Assembly (NCBI GenBank): GCA_027490725.1
Contig: JAIXXN010000019.1
Location: 62,001 to 126,000, forward strand
DNA: 64,000 nucleotides
Direction of reading: 5' to 3'
Source: Oxalobacteraceae bacterium
Lineage (GTDB): Bacteria > Pseudomonadota > Gammaproteobacteria > Burkholderiales > Burkholderiaceae_D
The notes below the pieces were generated by a model. The model worked only from the letters and a program-made list of their open reading frames with translations. It searched no databases and was not told the origin of the DNA. Both the position numbers and the translations under genes were made by a program. Positions 1 to 7,542 of this stretch are shown one piece after another; within the stretch, counting starts at the first letter, position 1, and each line of letters starts with the position of its first letter.

Positions 1-13
1 CTGGAGAAGAACT

Positions 14-466
14 ATGCAAATCATTCTGTTAGAAAAAGTCGTCAACCTGGGCAACCTGGGCGAAGTCGTTAAAGTTAAAGACGGTTACGCACGTAACTTC
101 CTGATTCCGCAAAAAATGGCTCGCCGCGCTACCGCTGCTGCTGTTGCAGAATTCGAAGTAAAACGCGCTGAACTGGAAAAAGCTGCTGCTGAAAAGCTGG
201 CTGCTGCTCAAGCTCAAGGCGAAAAACTGAACGGCATGACCGTGAACGTTTCGCAAAAAGCGGGCGTGGACGGCCGTCTGTTCGGCTCCGTGACCAACTT
301 CGACATCGCTGAAGCCCTGAGCAAAGCTGGTTTCGCTGTTGAAAAAGCTGCTGTGCGTATGCCTACCGGTCCTCTGAAGACCGTTGGCGAGCACCCAGTA
401 AGCGTGTCGCTGCACACCGACGTTCTGGTGGAAGTGACCGTTGCTGTGGTCGGCGAAGCTGCTTAA
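14..466 (+). CDS. rplI: 50S ribosomal protein L9
   Basis: This is ribosomal protein L9, which binds 23S rRNA at the base of the L1 stalk. It has 150 residues, the usual bacterial length. It opens with MQIILLEKV and the glycine-rich [13 protein letters not shown] motif of the N-terminal rRNA-binding domain. A long Ala/Glu/Lys connecting helix follows (about residues 45-75), then the C-terminal domain with [17 protein letters not shown] ribosome binding site sits just upstream of the ATG. The gene is normally last in the rpsF-priB-rpsR-rplI operon; the others would lie left of the window. A clear terminator follows at 535-562, consistent with the end of that operon. Confidence 0.98.
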   Translation: MQIILLEKVVNLGNLGEVVKVKDGYARNFLIPQKMARRATAAAVAEFEVKRAELEKAAAEKLAAAQAQGEKLNGMTVNVSQKAGVDGRLFGSVTNFDIAEALSKAGFAVEKAAVRMPTGPLKTVGEHPVSVSLHTDVLVEVTVAVVGEAA

Positions 467-534
467 TTCGTCACCTCAGTCGCTGCTGAAAACTGGCTGG
501 GTGGCAACGCACTGCTAGTTTTGCAACATCTTTG

Positions 535-562
535 AAAAAAGCCGGGTTCGCCCGGCTTTTTT
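535..562 (+). terminator. Intrinsic terminator after rplI
   Basis: Six A residues, then GCCGGG, a TTCG tetraloop, CCCGGC and six T residues. This is a textbook Rho-independent terminator separating the ribosomal operon from dnaB. Confidence 0.93.
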
Positions 563-572
563 CTTGTCATGA

Positions 573-601
573 TTCTGTAGTACTGCACAAGCAGGTATAA
601 T
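573..601 (+). promoter_or_regulatory. Putative dnaB promoter with -10 very close to ATG
   Basis: A perfect TATAAT lies at 596-601. A weak -35 candidate (TTCTGT, 573-578) lies 17 bases upstream. The dnaB ATG is at 609, only 7 bases past the -10, where transcription would normally begin. No Shine-Dalgarno sequence is visible, so the mRNA may be leaderless. Confidence 0.5.
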
Positions 602-608
602 TCGCGCC

Positions 609-1994
609 ATGAACGCCCCCTCCGATCCGCAAATCGATTCGCTCCGCGTCCCGCCGCATTCCATCGAAGCAGAACAGTCCGTCATAGGCGGCCTGTTGCG
701 CGACAATGCCGCGTTCGACCGCATCGCGGATATGATGCATCCGGAAGACTTCTATCGCTACGACCACCGCATCATCTTCGAGCAGATCGTCAAGATGATC
801 AATGGCTCGCGCCCGGCCGACGTGATTACCGTGTTCGAAACCCTGACCCAGCTCGGCAAGGCCGAAGATGTGGGCGGGCTGGCCTACCTGAATGCGATGG
901 CGCAAAATACGCCATCGGCGGCGAACATCCGCCGTTATGCCGAGATCGTGCGCGATCGCAGCATTCTGCGCCAGCTGATTACGGTCGCCGACGAGATTTC
1001 CGGCCAGGCCTTCAGTCCGCAGGGCAAGGAAGTCAAACAGATGCTGGACGAGGCGGAATCGAAGATTTTCGCCATTGCCGAGCAGGGCGCCCGCGGCGCC
1101 GCCGGCTGGACCCCAGTCCAGCCGCTGCTGACGCAAGTGGTGGAACGTATCGACGAACTGTACTCGCGTGAAAACCAGTCGGAAATTACCGGCGTGCCAA
1201 CCGGCTTCATCGATCTCGACCGTATGACCTCCGGTCTGCAACCGGGCGATCTGGTGATTGTCGCCGGTCGTCCATCCATGGGTAAAACCGCATTCTCCGT
1301 GAATATCGGCGAAAACGTTGCCATCGAAGCCGGTCTGCCCGTGGCGATCTTCTCGATGGAGATGGGCGGCGCCCAGCTGGCCATGCGTATGCTGGGTTCG
1401 GTCGGTCAACTCGACCAGCACCGCCTGCGTACCGGCCGTCTGCTCGACGAAGACTGGCCCCGTCTGACCCACGCCATCCAGAAAATGAACGACGCGCAGT
1501 TGTTCATTGATGAAACCCCGGCCTTGAATCCGATCGAGATGCGCGCCCGTGCGCGTCGTCTGTCGCGCCAGTGCGGCAAACTCGGTCTGATCATCGTCGA
1601 CTATTTACAACTGATGACGGGCTCCACCCAGGGCGATAACCGCGCCTCGGAAATTTCCGAGATTTCGCGTTCCCTGAAAGGCCTGGCCAAAGAGCTGCAG
1701 TGCCCGGTGATTGCGCTGTCCCAGTTGAACCGCTCGCTTGAGCAACGCCCCAACAAACGTCCCGTCATGTCCGACTTGCGCGAATCCGGCGCTATCGAGC
1801 AGGACGCGGACGTGATTATTTTCCTGTATCGCGACGAGGTCTATAACCCCGACTCGCCCGATAAGGGAACGGCCGAGATCATTATCGGTAAGCAGCGTAA
1901 CGGCCCGATCGGTGCGGTACGTCTGACCTGGATCGGCCAGTACACCAAGTTTGGTAACTACGTCGGTAACCTGGCCCTGTATCAGGGTGATTAA
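609..1994 (+). CDS. dnaB: Replicative DNA helicase DnaB
   Basis: Hexameric 5'-3' helicase that unwinds the replication fork and recruits DnaG primase. It has 461 residues, the normal length, and no intein. The N-terminal domain carries HSIEAEQSVIGGLL. After a linker comes the RecA-like ATPase with Walker A GRPSMGKTAFS (about residue 220), the LIIVDYLQLM Walker B, the LSQLNRSLEQRPNKRP DNA-binding loop region and the DLRESGAIEQDADVI arginine-finger segment. The start matches the conserved family N terminus, although there is no ribosome binding site and a -10 box ends 7 bases before the ATG. Following rplI is a common bacterial arrangement. Confidence 0.98.
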   Translation: MNAPSDPQIDSLRVPPHSIEAEQSVIGGLLRDNAAFDRIADMMHPEDFYRYDHRIIFEQIVKMINGSRPADVITVFETLTQLGKAEDVGGLAYLNAMAQNTPSAANIRRYAEIVRDRSILRQLITVADEISGQAFSPQGKEVKQMLDEAESKIFAIAEQGARGAAGWTPVQPLLTQVVERIDELYSRENQSEITGVPTGFIDLDRMTSGLQPGDLVIVAGRPSMGKTAFSVNIGENVAIEAGLPVAIFSMEMGGAQLAMRMLGSVGQLDQHRLRTGRLLDEDWPRLTHAIQKMNDAQLFIDETPALNPIEMRARARRLSRQCGKLGLIIVDYLQLMTGSTQGDNRASEISEISRSLKGLAKELQCPVIALSQLNRSLEQRPNKRPVMSDLRESGAIEQDADVIIFLYRDEVYNPDSPDKGTAEIIIGKQRNGPIGAVRLTWIGQYTKFGNYVGNLALYQGD

Positions 1995-2056
1995 TCTTTA
2001 CGCCGTCCTGTACCCCTGGGACGGCGATCTGCAGTACTTAATGAACGGAGAATACA

Positions 2057-2683
2057 ATGTTTGGACGTTTGATGCCCACCGAGGGCAAATTTTTTGACCT
2101 GTTTAACCAGCACGCCGACCTGTGCGTCAAAGGTGCAAAAGAGATGCTGGGGCTGATGTCCAATTTTGACGATCTGGAAAATCGCGTGCACGCGATCGAA
2201 AGCATCGAAAAACAAGCTGACAAAATTACTTACGCGACGGTCGACCTGCTGCACAAGACCTTCATCACCCCGATCGACCGCGACGACATCCACAAGCTGG
2301 TGACGCGTATGGACGACATTCTGGATCTGCTGGAAGATGCGGCCCAGACCGTGTCGCTGTACGACCTGCATTCGGTGACCCCGGAAGCCAAGCGTCTGGC
2401 CGAACTGGTACTGGCCTGCGCCGAGAAAGTGCGCGACGCTGTAGCACTGCTGCACAATATGGACAACTCGCGCCAGATCGTTGCCATCTGCGAAGAGATC
2501 GACCGTCTGGAATCGGACGCCGACCACGTGATGCGTGCTGCCATGTCGAAACTGTTCCGTGACGAACCGGACGTGCGCAATCTGATCAAGATGAAGGCTA
2601 TCTACGAAATTCTGGAAACCGTGACCGACCGTTGCGAAGATGTGGCCAACATCATCGAAGGCATCATCGTCGAAAACGCATAA
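2057..2683 (+). CDS. DUF47 (PhoU-like) phosphate transport regulator
   Basis: A 208-residue all-helical protein of the DUF47/PhoU-related family, recognised from FFDLFNQHADLCVKGAKEM, the repeated ESIEKQAD and DRLESDADHV helices, and YEILETVTDRCEDVANIIEGI near the end. Such proteins are cytoplasmic partners of PiT phosphate permeases and are thought to modulate them. The start has a good GGAG site eight bases upstream. The next gene, a PiT permease, begins 22 bases after the stop, so the two form an operon. A GC-rich hairpin without a U-tract (2001-2026) lies between dnaB and this gene. Confidence 0.93.
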   Translation: MFGRLMPTEGKFFDLFNQHADLCVKGAKEMLGLMSNFDDLENRVHAIESIEKQADKITYATVDLLHKTFITPIDRDDIHKLVTRMDDILDLLEDAAQTVSLYDLHSVTPEAKRLAELVLACAEKVRDAVALLHNMDNSRQIVAICEEIDRLESDADHVMRAAMSKLFRDEPDVRNLIKMKAIYEILETVTDRCEDVANIIEGIIVENA

Positions 2684-2705
2684 TAACAATCAAGAATAAT
2701 CCACT

Positions 2706-3716
2706 ATGCATACCCTACAAATCAGCATCTATGTGCTGGGGCTCCTGATTGCGCTGGCACTGGTGTTCGACTTCATGAACGGCTTCCATGATGCCGCCAA
2801 TGCGATCGCCACCGTCGTGTCGACCGGCGTTCTGAAGCCGCAAACGGCGGTGGCCATGGCCGCGCTGTTTAACTTTACCGCGATTTTCGTGGTCGGTCTG
2901 CACGTGGCCGGCACCGTCGGCAAGGGCACCATCGACCCCGGCGTGGTTGACCAGTACGTGATCTTCGGTGCGCTGGTCGGCGCCATCGTCTGGAATCTGT
3001 TTACCTGGTACTACGGTATTCCATCCTCGTCTTCGCACGCCCTGATCGGCGGCCTGGTGGGCGCGGCAGTCGCCAAGTCCGGTACCAGCGCGCTGATCGG
3101 TGACGGTCTGCTGAAAACCGTGAAATGGATTGTGCTGTCGCCGTTGATGGGTTTCGTGTTCGGCTCGCTGATCATGCTGCTGGTGTCATGGGTGTTTGTG
3201 CGCTCCACGCCGCGCCGTGTGGATGGCTGGTTCCGTCGCCTGCAACTGGTGTCGGCCGCTGCCTATAGCCTCGGTCACGGTGGTAACGATGCGCAGAAAA
3301 CCATCGGTATCATCTGGATGCTGCTGATTGCCGTTGGTCAGGTATCGGCCACGGCGTCCGAGCCACCGATGTGGGTGATTGTTTCCTGCTACACGGCGAT
3401 CTCGGTCGGCACCCTGTTCGGTGGCTGGCGCATCGTGAAAACCATGGGCCAGAAAATCACCAAGCTGAAACCGGTCGGTGGTTTCTGCGCCGAAACCGGT
3501 GGCGCGATTACCCTGCTGATCGCCAGCCACTTCGGTGTGCCGGTGTCGACTACCCACACCATCACCGGCGCCATCGTCGGGGTCGGCTCGTCGCAGAAGA
3601 TGTCGGCGGTACGCTGGGGCGTGGCCGGTAACATCGTCTGGGCCTGGGTGTTCACCATTCCGGCCTCCGCCTTTGTGGCGGCGATCGCCTGGTGGGTCGC
3701 CCAGCGCATCATGTAA
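2706..3716 (+). CDS. PiT family inorganic phosphate transporter
   Basis: Low-affinity inner-membrane phosphate:cation symporter, 336 residues and about ten membrane segments. It shows the internal duplication typical of the PiT family. The first signature (FMNGFHDAANAIATVV, near residue 23) is echoed by GHGGNDAQKTIGI (near 195). The SSSHALIGGLVGA motif is echoed by STTHTITGAIVGVG. Co-transcription with the upstream DUF47 gene supports phosphate as substrate. Its closest named relatives would be PitA/PitB types, but at about 336 residues it belongs to the shorter DUF47-linked group. Confidence 0.95.
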   Translation: MHTLQISIYVLGLLIALALVFDFMNGFHDAANAIATVVSTGVLKPQTAVAMAALFNFTAIFVVGLHVAGTVGKGTIDPGVVDQYVIFGALVGAIVWNLFTWYYGIPSSSSHALIGGLVGAAVAKSGTSALIGDGLLKTVKWIVLSPLMGFVFGSLIMLLVSWVFVRSTPRRVDGWFRRLQLVSAAAYSLGHGGNDAQKTIGIIWMLLIAVGQVSATASEPPMWVIVSCYTAISVGTLFGGWRIVKTMGQKITKLKPVGGFCAETGGAITLLIASHFGVPVSTTHTITGAIVGVGSSQKMSAVRWGVAGNIVWAWVFTIPASAFVAAIAWWVAQRIM

Positions 3717-3759
3717 GGACTGCTGGCGCAGCCTCGTGCTGTGCCTAGCGCGGTATTTC

Positions 3760-3830
3760 GCAACGCCGCCCGGGGCTGACGCCTGCGGGCGGCGTTGCCG
3801 CATTCGGCAAGCCTGTGCCGAATCGGCTAT
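3760..3830. other. Two GC-rich hairpins between PiT and phosphoesterase genes
   Basis: An 11-bp perfect stem (GCAACGCCGCC at 3760-3770 with GGCGGCGTTGC at 3788-3798) is followed by an 8-bp stem (ATTCGGCA with TGCCGAAT, about 3802-3825). Neither has a U-tract. They could be a transcript end or a processing site. The rest of 3717-3925 shows nothing recognisable. Confidence 0.4.
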
Positions 3831-3925
3831 CATGCGCTCGCGGACTGCCCGTTGGCGCCGCAGCCTGCCGCCCTGCGCGGATGGTTGCCTGACTTTTCCC
3901 TGATTTTTCCCGGTCCGACCGTCTG

Positions 3926-4777
3926 ATGACTGTACCTCGAAGCAAATACCCTCCGCCCCGCAAGCGTTGGTCGCAAATCTGCTCGCAATGGCTGTTGCTG
4001 GGCGGGGTGCTGCGTACGCTGACCTATCGCTGCGGCTTGCACGGTCACGTCGGGGTGGTGCGTCACACGCTAAAGCTGCCAGAGCGCCAGCGTCTGGCGC
4101 GTCCCCTGAAAATCGCGTTTGCCTCGGATTTTCATGCCGGGCCGGCGACCCATCCGGCCATCTTCGCCGAACTGTTCGCCCATCTGCAAGCCGAGCAGCC
4201 CGACCTGTTGCTGCTGGGCGGCGATTATGTGTCCGGTCCTGCGCACCATGCGGGTGCCTTGTGCGCAGGACTGGCCGCCTGCCATGCGCCGCTGGGAAAA
4301 TTTGCCGTGCTGGGCAACCATGATCTGGCTACCGACGAAACCCGGATTACCAGCCTGTTCGCGCAGGCCGGGGTGCAGATGCTGGTGAACCGCGCGGTCG
4401 GCCTGCCAGCGCCGTTCCAGCAGGTGTCGGTGTGCGGCATGGATGACCCGTGGCTGGGCGAGGCGAATGCCCGCCAGACCTTTGCCCGTGCCGGGGCGGT
4501 GCGGATCCTGCTAGTGCATGCACCGGATGGCTTGCTGAAACTCTCAGGTCAGCGCTATCAGATCGGCTTTGCCGGCCACACCCATGGTGGCCAGATTGCG
4601 CTGCCCGATGGCACACCGGTGGTACGGCCGCTCGGGCCCGTGTCGCGGCTGCACTATCACGGCCGGATTGCGGTGCCCGGTAATGGCGACCTGATTATTA
4701 GCCGCGGGGTCGGCTGCAGTACCATTCCGGTGCGCCTGAACGCCGATCCGGAACTGGTAATCTGCACCGTCGAGTAA
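3926..4777 (+). CDS. Calcineurin-like metallophosphoesterase
   Basis: A 283-residue binuclear metallophosphoesterase of the YaeI/YkuE type. The ordered metal-binding motifs are all present: DFHAG (near residue 69), GGDYVSG, LGNHD (near 131) and GHTHGGQ (near 217). The N terminus is basic with one possible hydrophobic segment (WLLLGGVLRTL), suggesting membrane association as in YaeI-like proteins. Those relatives act on UDP-diacylglucosamine-like or other phosphodiester substrates, but the true substrate cannot be read here. It stands alone, facing the oppositely oriented beta-lactamase-fold gene 14 bases away. Confidence 0.88.
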   Translation: MTVPRSKYPPPRKRWSQICSQWLLLGGVLRTLTYRCGLHGHVGVVRHTLKLPERQRLARPLKIAFASDFHAGPATHPAIFAELFAHLQAEQPDLLLLGGDYVSGPAHHAGALCAGLAACHAPLGKFAVLGNHDLATDETRITSLFAQAGVQMLVNRAVGLPAPFQQVSVCGMDDPWLGEANARQTFARAGAVRILLVHAPDGLLKLSGQRYQIGFAGHTHGGQIALPDGTPVVRPLGPVSRLHYHGRIAVPGNGDLIISRGVGCSTIPVRLNADPELVICTVE

Positions 4778-4791
4778 GGCGCGCCGCCGCG

Positions 4792-5688
4792 TCAGCCTAG
4801 CTCGACCTGCATGCCTTCGTAGGCCAGAAACACTTGCAGCTCACCGAGCTGGCCGGCGTGGCGCGCCATGACTTCGGCAAACACGGCTTCCAGTTCGGTG
4901 TCGCTGCGGGTCGGTTCGTGGTGGGTGCAATACAGCGCCTTGACGCCGCAGCGCAGCGCCATCGCCAGTGCCGAATCGAAGGTGCCGTGGCCCCAACCCT
5001 GCTTGGCCGGATATTCGTCGCGCGTATAGGAGCAATCGGCGATCAGTGCATCCACGCCCCGGACCCGCGCGTCGATCGCGGCATTGCGCTCGGCCATCCA
5101 GCTGGCGTAGGCGGCGTGCTCGCTGTGCTCGGCCGGATACAGGTTGTACAGTGGCTCATGGTCGCCCGTGAAGAACAGCGCTTTGCCGCCCGATTCGATG
5201 CGGTAGCCCAGATCGGTGGCGGGGTGGTTCATCACCACGTTGTGGACCCGCGCATCGCCCACCGTGATGGCTTCATCGATGGCCAGATTCTGGTATTCGA
5301 TGGTGGCATCCATCTGGGTTTCGCTGACCGGGAAATAGCTGTTCTGCAACTGCACACCCATCACATGCTCGATGCCGTTGCCGGTGTCCGGGTCGATCGC
5401 ACCATGCAGGCGCACCCGGCTATCGCGCACGAACAGCGGGGTGAAGAAGGGCAGGCCGTGGATGTGGTCCCAGTGGCTGTGGGTGATGAAAATATTGGCG
5501 TGGATGGCGCCGCTCTTCTGCTGCAGCAGTGCCTGCGCGAGCGAAAAAATGCCCGTGCCGCCATCGAGGATGATCAGGGTGTTGTCATCGCTACGTACTT
5601 CGATACAGGTGGTGTTGCCGCCGTAGCGCGCGGTACGCGGACCGGGCGAGGGAATTGATCCACGCACCCCCCAGAATGTAAATTTCAT
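4792..5688 (-). CDS. Metallo-beta-lactamase-fold hydrolase
   Basis: A 298-residue protein of the metallo-beta-lactamase superfamily, resembling the class II cyclic-nucleotide phosphodiesterase/PhnP/RNase Z branch. The N terminus (FWGVRGSIPSPGPRTARYGG) is characteristic, followed by LDGGTGI and the zinc motif THSHWDHIHG (near residue 72). Later metal ligands are MNHPATD, FTGDHEP, ADCSYT and THHEPTRSD. An AGGGAAC ribosome binding site precedes the ATG. It is a single gene, divergent from the HD-GYP gene. The neighbourhood encodes a nucleotidyl cyclase, so cyclic nucleotide hydrolysis is an attractive but unproven possibility. Confidence 0.85.
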   Translation of the reverse strand: MKFTFWGVRGSIPSPGPRTARYGGNTTCIEVRSDDNTLIILDGGTGIFSLAQALLQQKSGAIHANIFITHSHWDHIHGLPFFTPLFVRDSRVRLHGAIDPDTGNGIEHVMGVQLQNSYFPVSETQMDATIEYQNLAIDEAITVGDARVHNVVMNHPATDLGYRIESGGKALFFTGDHEPLYNLYPAEHSEHAAYASWMAERNAAIDARVRGVDALIADCSYTRDEYPAKQGWGHGTFDSALAMALRCGVKALYCTHHEPTRSDTELEAVFAEVMARHAGQLGELQVFLAYEGMQVELG

Positions 5689-5899
5689 GTGTTGTTCCCT
5701 GTGTACTTTGCCTGACGCCTCGGGCGATGATAGCTTTTTTTTTACGACAACTGGGAAAATCCGACAGGCTTTTAGGCGAATTTGTGACGCTAATCATTTC
5801 TTCCTATACAACAGCTTGCACTGAAGATACACTCTGACTATTGCCCTGCTGGTGGCAGCCGTGGCGCGCCCAGCCTCCTCTGTCGAGAATCGCCTAACC

Positions 5900-7519
5900 A
5901 TGCACGAGTTGAATCAAACCCAAATCGCCCAGCGGCTGGAACGACTGATCGAACTCAGTGTCGAACTGGGTAAGCGGCATGATACCGATGCTTTGCTCGA
6001 GCGCATACTGGTGGTGGCGCGCGGCATGACCAATGCGGATGGCGGGACGCTGTACCGGCCCAGTGAAGACCAGCGCACGCTGGAGTTTGCCATTCTGTTC
6101 AATAGCACCCTGAAAATCCATCAGGGCGGCGTCAGCGGTATGCCCGTGACAGCGCCCGGCGTGCCTCTGTACGATGCCGGCGGCGAGAAAAATCTGGCGG
6201 CGGTGGCAGCCTATGCGGCCCATTTCGGCCTGTCCGTGAATATCGAAGATGTCTACAAGGCGGACGTGTTCAACTTTTCCGGCATGGTCAAATTCGACCA
6301 GACCCATGGTTACCATTCGCAATCCTTCCTGACAGTGCCGATGAGTGACCATGAGGGCGAACTGGTCGGCGTGCTGCAACTGATTAATGCGCTCGATACA
6401 GAGACGGGCGAGATCCGCGCCTTTAGCCAGACCGATCAGCGGTTCATCGAGGCGCTGGCGGCGCAGGCTGCCGTGGCGCTGACCCACCAGCGCCTGATCG
6501 GCCAGTTGGAAAACCTGCTGGAATCGCTGGTCAATCTGATCAATATCGGCATCGATGCCAAGTCCCCCTACACGGGGCGGCATTGCCAGTTCGTGCCGGA
6601 ACTGACCATGATGCTGGCCGAGGCGGTGCACCGTACCGAGACCGGCCCTATGGCGGGCTTCCGCATGACCGATGCGGACCGCAAGGAATTGTGGCTGGCC
6701 GGTCTACTGCACGATTGCGGCAAAATTACTACGCCGGTGCACATCGTCGACAAAGCCACCAAGCTGGAAACCATCGTCGATCGCATCGCCACCGTCGATA
6801 CCCGCTTCGAAGTGCTGTTGCGCGACGCCGAGATCGCGGCGCTGCAACGCAAGCTGGCGGGGCAGGGCGATGCCGCCAGCATCGATGCCGAACTGGCCAG
6901 CGTGCAGGCAACGCTGCGCGCCGAACGCGATTTTATCCGCCAGGCCAATGTGGGTGGCGAATCGATGGCGGCGGCCGATCAGGAACGGGTGCGCCAGATT
7001 GCCCGGCGCCGCTGGCGCGGGCCGGACGGACTCGAACAGGATTTCCTCAGTCCGAACGAGGTGCAGAACCTGACCATCAAGTACGGCACCCTGACCGAGG
7101 ACGAGCGCAAGCAGATCAACAACCATATTTCCATGACCATCAAGATGCTGGAGGCGCTGCCGTGGCCCAAACATCTGAAGAATGTGCCGGAATATGCAGG
7201 CGGCCACCATGAACGGATGGATGGAAAAGGCTATCCGCGCGGGTTGACCCGCGAGCAGATGTCGGTACCGGCACGGCTGATGGCGATTGCCGATATCTTC
7301 GAGGCGCTAACGGCGGCCGACCGGCCCTATAAAAAGGGCAAACTGCTGTCGGAAGCGCTGCACATCCTTGGCAATTTTTCCCTCAACGGCCACATCGATC
7401 CGGACCTGTTCGACATCTTCATCCGTAGCAAAATCTACCTGCATTTCGCCCATAAGAATATGGATGAACGGCAGATCGACGCGATCGACGAAGCGCGCAT
7501 TCCCGGTTACACCCCCTGA
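5900..7519 (+). CDS. GAF and HD-GYP domain protein, probable c-di-GMP phosphodiesterase
   Basis: A soluble 539-residue signalling protein. An N-terminal GAF domain (about residues 15-200, with NADGGTLY and AAQAAVAL) is followed by an HD-GYP domain with HDCGK (H271-D272) and HHERMDGKGYPRGL, the catalytic signature of c-di-GMP-degrading HD-GYP enzymes. About 160 residues separate these motifs, whereas ordinary HD-GYP domains have about 60. The extra part is charged and probably helical. An upstream GTG at 5852 is in frame but lacks a ribosome binding site; the ATG at 5900 is preferred, though the choice is not certain. The cyclase gene follows after 23 bases, suggesting one transcript. Confidence 0.88.
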   Translation: MHELNQTQIAQRLERLIELSVELGKRHDTDALLERILVVARGMTNADGGTLYRPSEDQRTLEFAILFNSTLKIHQGGVSGMPVTAPGVPLYDAGGEKNLAAVAAYAAHFGLSVNIEDVYKADVFNFSGMVKFDQTHGYHSQSFLTVPMSDHEGELVGVLQLINALDTETGEIRAFSQTDQRFIEALAAQAAVALTHQRLIGQLENLLESLVNLINIGIDAKSPYTGRHCQFVPELTMMLAEAVHRTETGPMAGFRMTDADRKELWLAGLLHDCGKITTPVHIVDKATKLETIVDRIATVDTRFEVLLRDAEIAALQRKLAGQGDAASIDAELASVQATLRAERDFIRQANVGGESMAAADQERVRQIARRRWRGPDGLEQDFLSPNEVQNLTIKYGTLTEDERKQINNHISMTIKMLEALPWPKHLKNVPEYAGGHHERMDGKGYPRGLTREQMSVPARLMAIADIFEALTAADRPYKKGKLLSEALHILGNFSLNGHIDPDLFDIFIRSKIYLHFAHKNMDERQIDAIDEARIPGYTP

Positions 7520-7542
7520 ATCTGCCCGCTGCGAGTGCCTCA

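Noticed and set aside
567..1472. 301-residue minus-strand frame opposite dnaB
   Set aside because: It lies wholly antisense to a strongly conserved gene, has no family features and is rich in His/Gln/Arg as expected for a codon shadow.
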